Source: CAZVYJ01 sp964631565
GTDB lineage: Bacteria > Planctomycetota > Phycisphaerae > SM23-33
DNA: 19,315 nt
Direction of reading: 5' to 3'
Assembly: GCA_964631565.1 (NCBI GenBank)
Contig: CAZVYJ010000052.1
Coordinates: 1-19,315, forward strand
Part shown: in pieces, positions 7,001-13,593 of the stretch
Numbering within the stretch: position 1 is the first letter of the stretch
Layout of the letters: every line of letters starts with the position of its first letter
Notes under the pieces: model-generated
The model's database searches: none
The model's input: only the letters and a program-made list of their open reading frames with translations
Told to the model about the DNA's origin: nothing
Position numbers and translations under genes: made by a program

Positions 7001-7532
7001 CACCGGCGAGGTGATGGGCATAGATATGAGCTTCGGCCTGGCGTTCGCCAAGAGCCAGATGGCCGCCGGTGTATCGCTGCCGACCAGCGGCAGGGTGTTC
7101 CTGTCGGTCTGCGACGCCGACAAGCCGCACGTGGTTTCGCTCGGCCAGCGGCTCGCAGCCATGGGCTTCGAACTGATGGCTACCTCCGGAACGTACAAAC
7201 TGCTGGCCGACGCGGGCGTGCGGGTGCAGCTGATATCAAAGCTTACCGAGGGCCGGCCGAACATCGCCGACATCATCACCAACCGTGAAGTGGACCTGCT
7301 GATCAACACGCCGACCCGCCGCGGGCCGACGACCGACGAAGGAAAAATCCGCGCACTCGCCACAATCCGCCGCGTGCCTCTGATAACGACAATGACAGGC
7401 GCCGTAGCCGCCGCCGACGCCATCGCAGCCCTGCGGGCAGGCGCGAACAAGGGCGAAACCGCCGGCCGCTGGACCGTCAAACCGCTGCAGGAATATTTTC
7501 CCAAAAGCAGCAAGCAAGGCGTAATACTTTAG
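4065..7532 (+). CDS. carB: Carbamoyl-phosphate synthase large subunit
   Basis: CarB makes carbamoyl phosphate from bicarbonate, ammonia delivered by the small subunit, and two ATP, feeding pyrimidine and arginine synthesis. The first ATP-grasp half opens with [20 protein letters not shown] and carries [13 protein letters not shown] and a [19 protein letters not shown] block. The second opens at about residue 608 with [20 protein letters not shown] and has [18 protein letters not shown]. The last about 140 residues form an MGS-like allosteric domain ([17 protein letters not shown]). At 1155 residues it is about 80 longer than E. coli CarB (1073). Part of the excess is the linker at about 577-600, which contains a translated seven-base repeat array. 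The region around residues 415-440 ([17 protein letters not shown]) also looks expanded. No carA lies next to it. The start is fixed by homology of the first residues. Confidence 0.97.
   Translation: [1155 protein letters not shown]
5802..5833 (+). repeat. In-frame heptanucleotide array inside carB
   Basis: Four exact tandem AAATCCG units (5802-5829) plus a partial fifth lie in the junction between the two halves of carB. Because seven is not a multiple of three, the array is read in changing phase and yields a peptide with a seven-residue period, [11 protein letters not shown] (about residues 580-590). The reading frame is kept. E. coli CarB has no comparable segment between its YSTYE block and its second [10 protein letters not shown] block. 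Confidence 0.93.
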
Positions 7533-7571
7533 CTTGTTTGAGGCGGAGGGGCTGCTTCAGTTTCTTTTCCG

Positions 7572-7600
7572 TTGCCAATCGTCGGTCGGCAATCGACAAT
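7572..7600 (+). promoter_or_regulatory. Predicted DUF58 gene promoter within the repeat array
   Basis: TTGCCA (7572-7577) and GACAAT (7595-7600) are separated by 17 bp, and the second hexamer ends 7 bp before the ATG at 7608. Almost the whole promoter is made of the seven-base repeat array. There is no Shine-Dalgarno, so a leaderless transcript is suggested. Motif-based only. Confidence 0.45.
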
Positions 7601-7603
7601 TGC
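7576..7603. repeat. Heptanucleotide array before the DUF58 gene
   Basis: Four consecutive seven-base units are CAATCGT, CGGTCGG, CAATCGA and CAATTGC. The array shares the ten bases AATCGACAAT with the array in front of pgsA, at a similar distance from the start codon (7 bp here, 4 bp there). Confidence 0.8.
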
Positions 7604-7607
7604 AGAC

Positions 7608-8507
7608 ATGGCATTGAGCGTTGAAGAATATCTCCGCCCGGACGTTATCCAGCAGGTCAAGCGGCTGGACCTGAGGGCGAGGTTCATCGTCGAGGGGTTT
7701 TTGTCCGGCCTGCACAACTCGCCGTATCACGGCTTTTCGGTCGAGTTTTCCGAGCATCGAAAATATACGCCCGGCGACGATATCCGCCAGATAGACTGGG
7801 GCGTATACGCCAAGACCGACCGCTTCTACATCAAGAAATACCAGGCCGAGACCAACCTTGACGCCTATCTCTTGGTTGACGGCTCGGCGTCGATGGATTT
7901 CGCCACGGGCGGCCGGATGACGAAGATGGACTATGCCATATGCCTCGCCGCGGCCTTCGGCTACATGATGATAAACCAGCAGGACTCGGTCGGGCTTATG
8001 ACGTTCGACGAGAAGCTGCGGACGTTCCTGCCGCCAAAGAGCAAGCGGTCGCATCTGACGAACATACTGGCCACCCTGGCCCGCACGAAGCCGGCCGGCG
8101 AGACGCGCCTCGCCGAGGCCATTCACCAGGCGGCAGCGAAAATCTCGAAGCGGTCGCTGATAATCCTGCTGTCGGACCTGCTGGCCGACCAGGAAGAGGT
8201 TTTAAAGGCGCTGCATCACCTGAAATACTGCGGCCACGACCTGATAATTTTCCAGGTGCTGGACTACAGCGAGGTGGCGTTCGACTTCGACGGGCAGGTG
8301 AGCTTCGAGGAGCCTGAAACGGGCGAGGAAATCCAGGCCGACCCGCAGGGCATCCGGGCCGCTTACCTGGCCGAACTGAAACGGTTCATCGACGAATACA
8401 GGCGTCAGTGCCAGGCCGTCCGGGCGGATTTCGTGACTGTCGACAATTCGATGACGTTCGACAAGGCGCTGCTGGAGTTTCTCATCGAGCGGAAGTCACG
8501 GTTTTGA
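7608..8507 (+). CDS. DUF58 domain protein (VWA-like, MoxR-associated type)
   Basis: Proteins of this family usually sit in operons with a MoxR AAA+ ATPase and membrane VWA proteins and are thought to act in chaperone-like or envelope functions. The exact role is unknown. The 299-residue protein has the family core at residues 40-64 (SPYHGFSVEFSEHR, then YTPGDDIRQIDW) followed by the metal-site motif D91-G-S93-A-S95 of a von Willebrand A-like fold. It has no transmembrane segment, so it is probably cytoplasmic. The ATG at 7608 is preferred because MALSVEEYL matches the family start; an upstream TTG at 7572 would add 12 residues encoded by the repeat array. It follows carB by 75 bp on the same strand, but no moxR or other VWA gene is nearby. 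Confidence 0.88.
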   Translation: MALSVEEYLRPDVIQQVKRLDLRARFIVEGFLSGLHNSPYHGFSVEFSEHRKYTPGDDIRQIDWGVYAKTDRFYIKKYQAETNLDAYLLVDGSASMDFATGGRMTKMDYAICLAAAFGYMMINQQDSVGLMTFDEKLRTFLPPKSKRSHLTNILATLARTKPAGETRLAEAIHQAAAKISKRSLIILLSDLLADQEEVLKALHHLKYCGHDLIIFQVLDYSEVAFDFDGQVSFEEPETGEEIQADPQGIRAAYLAELKRFIDEYRRQCQAVRADFVTVDNSMTFDKALLEFLIERKSRF

Positions 8508-8687
8508 TGCGAAAAAATTACGATTCTGGGTAGCCGCCGCCCATACGGGTCCCTTCGGGAAGGTCGCCGAGAACGCAGGGGAACGCCTAAAGTATTTTAT
8601 AATTCACTGAAAATACATCTCTGCTCAGCGTCCTCTGAGACCTCTGCGGCGGTTTTCGGGGGATTCCAAGGTCCAGGATTTGTCCCG
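8508..8687. other. Convergent intergenic region with repeats
   Basis: This lies between the ends of the DUF58 gene (plus) and the membrane hydrolase gene (minus). It holds a small TCCC-TTC-GGGA hairpin (about 8548-8558), an AT-rich inverted repeat GTATTTT (8592-8598) / AAAATAC (8610-8616), and a pyrimidine-rich array at 8618-8650 with repeated CTCTG at roughly 14-bp spacing, which looks like a degenerate seven-base repeat. No strong U-tailed terminator and no gene was found. Confidence 0.5.
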
Positions 8688-9848
8688 TCAGGGGTTGAAC
8701 AGGTCGTCGAACATCTGTTTCGCACGGTCCGACATGTTCATGCCGCCTCTGCGGCGGCCGAAGGGATTCATTCTCGACATGGACCTCAGTTCGCCGCCGG
8801 CGTCGAACTGGGCGACGAGCGGCCAGTGGCTGTCCACGCTGTCGAGCGGCTGGGCGTATCGCATGTCGTGAAAAGTCACGACATGCCCGCCCGGGACATC
8901 GGCGTATTCGACCCTGATGCGGCCGCCAGTGAACCATTCGTATTTTTTGTATTCCTCGCTCTGCTCGGCCTTCTTTATCAATGCGTTGGGTTTGGCGTCG
9001 GGAGCAAATTTGTGGGGGAAATCAGCCGACGAGTCCCTGCTGAAATGATGCACGCGGACGGCGTACCAGCCTTTGTCGGTCTGGATGACCGCCCGCCAGA
9101 GAAATATCGATCCCATGGCCGGGTATGCGTCGGCCCGCAGCACTGTCTGGCCGCGGGCTTCCGGGGCGATTGTCTCCATGGCCTTGTCTATGGCCCGGCC
9201 GTGCAGCACCCGCCCGGCCGCGATGTAGCCGATGCCCAGCAGCACGCCGGTCCAGCCGATTATCAGCGACGCACGCGGCGCTTGCCTGTATGGCGACCGC
9301 CCGCCGTGGACTTTGCGGGCGATATAGCACGCCAGCAGCGTCAGCGCCAGCAGGGGGGTGAAGAAGATGTCAACTATCGGTATCGCGTCGAATGCGTAAC
9401 GGTGGTTGGTCAGCGGCGCGAAAATCTGCGTGCCGTAGCTGGTGCACCAGTCCAGCAGCGGGTGCGTTATTGCGGCAACGAATACGCACAGATAAAGCAG
9501 CCGGAATGACGGAGATTTTCTGATATTTTCCGCCGGCATCGTGACGGCGTTTTCGTCCGGGCCGTTTTCACGCCGGGGCCGGCGGAGCTTCCACCACATG
9601 GCCGCAACCAGAAGCGCCAGCAGCGGGACAATCAGCAGGGAATGGCTCAGCCCGCGGTGAGACAGCATGCTGTCGGCTTCCTCGCCGACTTCCGCGCCTG
9701 TCAGCGCAAGCAGCGGCGATATGAATAAATCCAGGTCGGGCAGCAGGGCTGTCACCGCGGCGACCCACGTTGCGTCGCGGCCGATTTTCTGGCGAAAACC
9801 CACCTGTGCCGTCGCCGCTCCAAGTAATCCATGCGTAATCGGGTCCAT
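8688..9848 (-). CDS. YdjM/DUF457-type membrane-bound metal-dependent hydrolase
   Basis: Members of PF04307 (LexA-binding, inner-membrane hydrolase family, E. coli YdjM) are integral membrane proteins with conserved His/Asp residues that suggest a metal site; the substrate is unknown. The 386-residue protein shows the motifs MDPITHGLLGA (1-11), LLPDLD (35-40), SHRGLSHS (63-70), AITHPLLDWCTSYGTQ (126-141) and FDAIPIVDIFFT (153-164). Hydrophobic helices lie at about 26-50, 70-86, 117-130, 158-173 and 190-207. The last about 170 residues are a soluble extension beyond the usual compact family core, of unknown role. A TATAAT ends 10 bp before the ATG and there is no Shine-Dalgarno. It is downstream of the glycosidase on the same strand but separated from it by a strong terminator, so it is a separate unit. 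Confidence 0.88.
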   Translation of the reverse strand: MDPITHGLLGAATAQVGFRQKIGRDATWVAAVTALLPDLDLFISPLLALTGAEVGEEADSMLSHRGLSHSLLIVPLLALLVAAMWWKLRRPRRENGPDENAVTMPAENIRKSPSFRLLYLCVFVAAITHPLLDWCTSYGTQIFAPLTNHRYAFDAIPIVDIFFTPLLALTLLACYIARKVHGGRSPYRQAPRASLIIGWTGVLLGIGYIAAGRVLHGRAIDKAMETIAPEARGQTVLRADAYPAMGSIFLWRAVIQTDKGWYAVRVHHFSRDSSADFPHKFAPDAKPNALIKKAEQSEEYKKYEWFTGGRIRVEYADVPGGHVVTFHDMRYAQPLDSVDSHWPLVAQFDAGGELRSMSRMNPFGRRRGGMNMSDRAKQMFDDLFNP

Positions 9849-9858
9849 AGGATATTGG

Positions 9859-9864
9859 ATTATA
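9859..9864 (-). promoter_or_regulatory. Predicted -10 element of the membrane hydrolase gene
   Basis: A perfect TATAAT on the minus strand lies 10 bp before the ATG at 9848, so the 5-prime leader would be only a few bases. A possible -35 (TTGAAC) is present but 19 bp away. The sequence TATAATCC recurs upstream of mgtA at 17428-17435. Confidence 0.5.
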
Positions 9865-9905
9865 CGGCATCCTGTACCGTAAAGTTCAATGTGGAAAAGA
9901 TTAAA

Positions 9906-9947
9906 AGCAGTGAATAGGGAGCAGTAAACAGGGAGAAGGGAAGGCAG
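9906..9947. repeat. Purine-rich heptanucleotide array
   Basis: Six consecutive seven-base units can be read: AGCAGTG, AATAGGG, AGCAGTA, AACAGGG, AGAAGGG and AAGGCAG, with a stronger 14-bp period in the first four. It lies between the membrane hydrolase start and the glycosidase terminator. Confidence 0.7.
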
Positions 9948-9962
9948 TGCGTGTGGAATAGT

Positions 9963-9999
9963 AAAAAAACAGGGCTACTCACTTAAGTGAGTAGCCCTG
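9963..9999 (-). terminator. Rho-independent terminator of the GH36 gene
   Basis: A perfect 30-bp palindrome (9970-9999; arms CAGGGCTACTCACTT and its complement) is followed on the minus strand by seven T residues (9969-9963). It starts 31 bp past the stop codon of the glycosidase. This is by far the strongest terminator in the window and separates the glycosidase from the membrane hydrolase gene. Confidence 0.93.
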
Positions 10000-10030
10000 G
10001 AAACATAATCCGAATCTGATTTTCCCGGTG

Positions 10031-12526
10031 TTATTTCGCCGGTTCGTACCTGACGAGCAGGCTGCCCATGCGCTTCGGGATGCTGACTGCGAAATTCTGC
10101 AGCTGCTTGCCGGTAAGGGTTTCCTCCTTCGCCACCGTGTAATCGTAGTAGAAGCGGACCCTGTATTTCCTGTCGGCATCGACGCCGCGCAGCGATGTTT
10201 CCATCGTAACGAACGGGCAGTCCTGGCGGCGGAAGAATACGGCGTAGCCGTCGTCTTTCTCCGGTCTGTGATACTGCCACGCCGCCCACTGACGAGGATC
10301 GACGTTGTTCTCGGTGAGCTGCCAGAAGTCGCCGAGTACATACTCCCGAAGCTCCTGCGTTTCGGCGACGGCCTGTTTGCACTGTTCGATGGAGTAATTG
10401 TCCGGCCGCGGATCCCAGTAGGCTTCCGGACCGGTGCTGCTGGCGCACCGCCAGTAGTAGGGGTCTGCTCTCCAGGCCGGGCCGGTGTTTATGGGTATGA
10501 ACTGGGCCATACCCATTGTCATGCCCTGGTCGGCCAGCGTGTCGCCGCGCACGACGTTGTTGTCGTTGTAGTCCGAACGCCACATTGGGATCGACCGCAT
10601 GTTGGTTTCGAGGTCGATTCGCCGCCCGCCGCTCGCGCAGTTGTCGATGAAGATATTCGGGTACTTCGCGAGAATCTCGTCCCACATTTTGTACAGGCCC
10701 GTCATGTAGCGGATTTCATTCATGCCCTGGCGGTCGGGGGCGTCGTTGGCCCGCCAGAAGGGCAGCGGGTCGATATTGAAATCGATTCGCAGCACGTCCA
10801 TGTGATACGCCTCGATGCATCGGCAGAGGTAGTCCGTCATCCACTTGCGGGCCTCGTCGTCGCCGAGGTTGAACAGCCCGCCGCCCCAGTTGTTGGCGCG
10901 CAGCACCCACTGGGGGTAAGTTACGTCGATGTGCGTGCCTGCTGCAACACGTTCAGGCTCGAACCAGAGAACGAACTTCAGGCCGAGCTTTTCGCATTCT
11001 TCATAAAGCGGCGCCAGGCCGTGGGGGTAGTCCTTCTTGCGGATTGTCTGGTCGATGGGTATCGCCCAGTTTCCGACACCGTCGGGGAAATAACCCTCGA
11101 ACCAGTACGCGTCCAGCCAGTAGCCTTCGTAGCCTGCCTTCTTCGTCGCCCTGATTATTTCGAGCTGGTTTTTTTCATTGGAATTCCTCAGCTCATCGTA
11201 TGAGGACGGGTGGCAGATGATGGGTAACACGGGTTTGCCTTTTATCTTCGGCGTGTAGTATTCCAGCGCGATGCGGCGGTAGAGGTTGCCGCCGTACTGG
11301 TAGTCGTCGCCTTTCCAGTGCACCAGCAGGACGCGCGGCATGCGTATTTCTTCACCCGGATGCAGCACCGTGCGGACAAGGTCCATGCCGGCCTGGACTT
11401 TGACGCCGGCGCCGAGCTGCCTGATTATCGACGTTTTCCACTGCCCCGACCAGCCGATTGCCACGCACACGCCGCCGTCGGACCATTGGACCTTGTAGAA
11501 CGGCAGGATGCCGTTCGAGGACCGCCCGCCGGCCGGCGCGAAGCTGATGCTTTTGCCGCCGGGAAGTTCCTCGTCGACGGGCTGGAAGTCGGTTCTGGCC
11601 GCTGAGCTTCCCAACGACCTGCGGACCATTACCCGCTCGGCGTCGGCTGCGGGGAAGCGTACGTCCAGCGTCTGGGTCTGTTCGAGCAGGGGCGTGTCCT
11701 TGTCGCCCTCGTTGCGGAACCGGAGAACCATATCGACGGCGGGGTGGTTGGCGAACGTTATCGCCTGCACTTCGCACACCAGGCCGGTTGCGGGGTCTTT
11801 ATAGCTGACGGTCCGCAGCGTGCGGTTGTCGTCGAGCTTTTTGTCGGCGACTGTGCGTTTCCATTTCGGCAGCAGCTCGCTTGACGGCTTGCCGTCGTAG
11901 ACGAAGGAGAACGGTATCTGAGGCTGCATGCCGCGAGAGATGCCGAGCGAGTCGAGCAGCATGGTTGTGCCGTCCGTGAATTCAACCGCTGCATTGCCCC
12001 AGACTGACTGGTCGTAGGACCGGTCGCCTTCGGGGTCCACGCCAAGCTCGAATTCCGTGGCGCCGTCCAGCGGGACATCGATTTTCTTCGGCGAGTTCGC
12101 AAGCGTCATGACTTCCGTCTTCAGCAGTTCCTTGCCGCCTGCGGAGACGCGGAAGCTTACGCTGCCGTGGCCTGAAGCTGCGCCGGTTCGGGTGTCGGCG
12201 TTATTGTCGATGCCGACAGTCGCGGTGAATTTTTTGGCCGCCCTGGGCAGTGTGACGCGCAGCGTGTTGGGCGCGTCCACGTATATGCCGTGGTCGAATT
12301 TCTCGCTGCCGAGGGTTATCGCGTCGCCCCAGCCGTTCTTGTTGAGAACGGTAAAGTTCGATGCGCTGATAACCGTGATGCCGGCCGGCCGCCGGGCTCC
12401 CGTCGAGTCTTCGGGCAGCCATGCCTGAATCCACGTTTTGACGGTCGCGATTTCCGCTTCCGTCGCCGCTGACGATAATTGGGATATTGTGCCTGCAATA
12501 GCCATAATGATTAAAACCTTTTTCAT
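10031..12526 (-). CDS. Secreted NPCBM-GH36 family alpha-galactosidase-like glycoside hydrolase
   Basis: The 831-residue protein begins with a signal peptide (about 1-20, ending in SSA). Residues about 25-190 look like an NPCBM carbohydrate-binding domain (GIDNNADT, SVSFRVSAGGKEL, then a DQSVWGNAAVEF end). Next come an N-terminal beta region and a GH-D clan barrel from about 430: GYEGYWLDAYWFEG (465-478), LKFVLWFEPERV (516-527), LRIDFN (579-584), NCASGGRRIDLE (629-640) and WRSDYND (649-655). By family comparison D582 is the nucleophile and D652 the acid/base. A C-terminal beta domain closes it. GH36 enzymes mostly cleave terminal alpha-galactosides, though some act on alpha-N-acetylgalactosamine, so the exact sugar is open. 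SD-like AAGGGA lies 5 bp before the ATG. The MelR-like regulator nearby supports an alpha-galactoside role. Confidence 0.88.
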   Translation of the reverse strand: MKKVLIIMAIAGTISQLSSAATEAEIATVKTWIQAWLPEDSTGARRPAGITVISASNFTVLNKNGWGDAITLGSEKFDHGIYVDAPNTLRVTLPRAAKKFTATVGIDNNADTRTGAASGHGSVSFRVSAGGKELLKTEVMTLANSPKKIDVPLDGATEFELGVDPEGDRSYDQSVWGNAAVEFTDGTTMLLDSLGISRGMQPQIPFSFVYDGKPSSELLPKWKRTVADKKLDDNRTLRTVSYKDPATGLVCEVQAITFANHPAVDMVLRFRNEGDKDTPLLEQTQTLDVRFPAADAERVMVRRSLGSSAARTDFQPVDEELPGGKSISFAPAGGRSSNGILPFYKVQWSDGGVCVAIGWSGQWKTSIIRQLGAGVKVQAGMDLVRTVLHPGEEIRMPRVLLVHWKGDDYQYGGNLYRRIALEYYTPKIKGKPVLPIICHPSSYDELRNSNEKNQLEIIRATKKAGYEGYWLDAYWFEGYFPDGVGNWAIPIDQTIRKKDYPHGLAPLYEECEKLGLKFVLWFEPERVAAGTHIDVTYPQWVLRANNWGGGLFNLGDDEARKWMTDYLCRCIEAYHMDVLRIDFNIDPLPFWRANDAPDRQGMNEIRYMTGLYKMWDEILAKYPNIFIDNCASGGRRIDLETNMRSIPMWRSDYNDNNVVRGDTLADQGMTMGMAQFIPINTGPAWRADPYYWRCASSTGPEAYWDPRPDNYSIEQCKQAVAETQELREYVLGDFWQLTENNVDPRQWAAWQYHRPEKDDGYAVFFRRQDCPFVTMETSLRGVDADRKYRVRFYYDYTVAKEETLTGKQLQNFAVSIPKRMGSLLVRYEPAK

Positions 12527-12733
12527 GATTGTCCCTTCGGGATTTCACGGCAGCGGCTACGCTTGCCGCTGCCTCTTTCTTATTTGACATAATTCAACAT
12601 CCCAGCCTGCATAATGGTGCGGACGTTTGTTATTATTTTCCGCGGCGGATATGCAGAAAATCCACACAGGGCGGAGGAAATCCGTCCGGCGTGGATTCCT
12701 GGGAACCAGTTTTTAGGCAGTCCTGTCTGTTTT
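12527..12733 (-). promoter_or_regulatory. Leader region of the GH36 gene with hairpin
   Basis: Between the PEP-CTERM stop and the glycosidase start lie 207 bp. A 9-bp perfect hairpin, arms 12549-12557 and 12565-12573 with a 7-base loop, sits 22 bp before the ATG on the minus strand. A smaller TCCC-GAA-GGGA hairpin overlaps the Shine-Dalgarno (12532-12542). The T-rich run next to the larger hairpin is on its plus-strand 3-prime side, so it is not a terminator for the PEP-CTERM gene. No clear -10/-35 pair was recognised, so cotranscription with the PEP-CTERM gene remains possible. Confidence 0.45.
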
Positions 12734-13384
12734 TCAGTTCGTTGGATTCCTCCGGCGGAGCAGCATTCCCAGCCCGCCCAAACCGAGCAGCGATATGGTC
12801 GCCGGTTCGGGGACGATGTATGCCATATTGGTGTTGAACATGGTCCCGGGTGTATAACCCTGGTTAGGGAATGTGAACCCGTACCCGTGAGTGCGTCCGT
12901 CAATCGAGGCTATCTCGGGACCGAAATCTTCCGCGGGGGGATAACCGATATTTATCCATCTGAACGAGTCGGCAATCGGATTGCCCGTGTAGCCGCCTAT
13001 GACATACTTGGTGTTTGCGTCGAGTGTAATAGCCGTATCAAGTTCAGCCCATCTCCACCCGTCGCGGAGTTCCGCCGTCGTGCCGGATGGCACGACCACC
13101 GAGCCTATGAGCGTGCCGGCCGAGTCCCATATGCCGACCTGGTGGCTGGTTTCCAGACCGTCATTGTTCCAGTCGGCATAGGCCAGTTCCGTAACGGTGA
13201 GGGACGCATCGCCGACGGTAAACCATGTGCCGAACGTGACGTCGCTCCAGTAATCAATCCAGTTCCAGTCGCTGCCCAGGTTGGCTGAGTGATCTGTCCA
13301 CAGGTCTGCAAACATGACAGACGGGCTTGCAGCCAAGAGCACTGTAATAATCGCGCCCACCCTCATTAATGCCTTTATCCTCAT
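12734..13384 (-). CDS. Secreted PEP-CTERM sorting-domain protein
   Basis: The protein (216 residues from this start) has a signal peptide (about 1-26, with a hydrophobic core VGAIITVLLAAS) and an extracellular beta-rich body. It ends in a PEP-CTERM signal: VPEP at 191-194, a glycine/leucine hydrophobic stretch, then three arginines. PEP-CTERM proteins are processed by an exosortase at the membrane and end up at the cell surface or in the matrix; no exosortase gene is in this window. The middle (about 50-150: WNNDGLETSHQVGIWDSAG, then LDANTKYVIGGY) resembles DUF4082-like beta domains seen in surface proteins. This start is chosen because GGAG lies 9 bp upstream; a longer in-frame start at 13441 would put 19 residues before the signal peptide. 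It is followed by the glycosidase on the same strand after 207 bp. Confidence 0.85.
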   Translation of the reverse strand: MRIKALMRVGAIITVLLAASPSVMFADLWTDHSANLGSDWNWIDYWSDVTFGTWFTVGDASLTVTELAYADWNNDGLETSHQVGIWDSAGTLIGSVVVPSGTTAELRDGWRWAELDTAITLDANTKYVIGGYTGNPIADSFRWINIGYPPAEDFGPEIASIDGRTHGYGFTFPNQGYTPGTMFNTNMAYIVPEPATISLLGLGGLGMLLRRRNPTN

Positions 13385-13393
13385 GTTAATTCT

Positions 13394-13397
13394 CCTT
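13394..13397 (-). promoter_or_regulatory. Shine-Dalgarno deciding the PEP-CTERM gene start
   Basis: On the minus strand GGAG stands 9 bp before the ATG at 13384, after a purine-rich AAAAAGG run. It is one of the few clear ribosome binding sites in the window and supports the shorter start. Confidence 0.7.
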
Positions 13398-13441
13398 TTT
13401 CCCGTTTTTGCATATAGAGCCTGAATTTGACAATCACCCAT

Positions 13442-13593
13442 CCTGCGACTTCCTTTTTTCTGCCGCCAATGTCGACAAAAGTTTTATTGCCGCACGGCAA
13501 ATATCTAATTGTGTCGATAAGGAGAATATCATACACTTCTAAGTAAGTCTTGCCGGATAGGATGCGGTTTTATTCTAAATAGTGACTTTTATT
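13442..13593. promoter_or_regulatory. Divergent control region between the PEP-CTERM and AraC genes
   Basis: Candidate operator elements here are the palindromes TGTCGACA (about 13470-13477) and TTGCCG-CA-CGGCAA (13487-13500), with partial second copies TGTCGATA (about 13513-13520) and TTGCCG (13550-13555). A weak promoter for the regulator may be TATTCT at 13571-13576. The repeated motifs in a divergent region next to an AraC gene fit regulator binding sites, but nothing beyond the symmetry shows it. Confidence 0.35.

Noticed and set aside
10028..11203. A 391-codon open frame on the plus strand within the GH36 gene
   Set aside because: The opposite strand encodes conserved glycosidase motifs across the same stretch, and this frame shows none.
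12549..12580. GGCAGCGGC hairpin followed by a T-rich run as a plus-strand terminator
   Set aside because: No plus-strand gene lies upstream; only antisense of the GH36 gene would be terminated, so I treat it as a leader hairpin.
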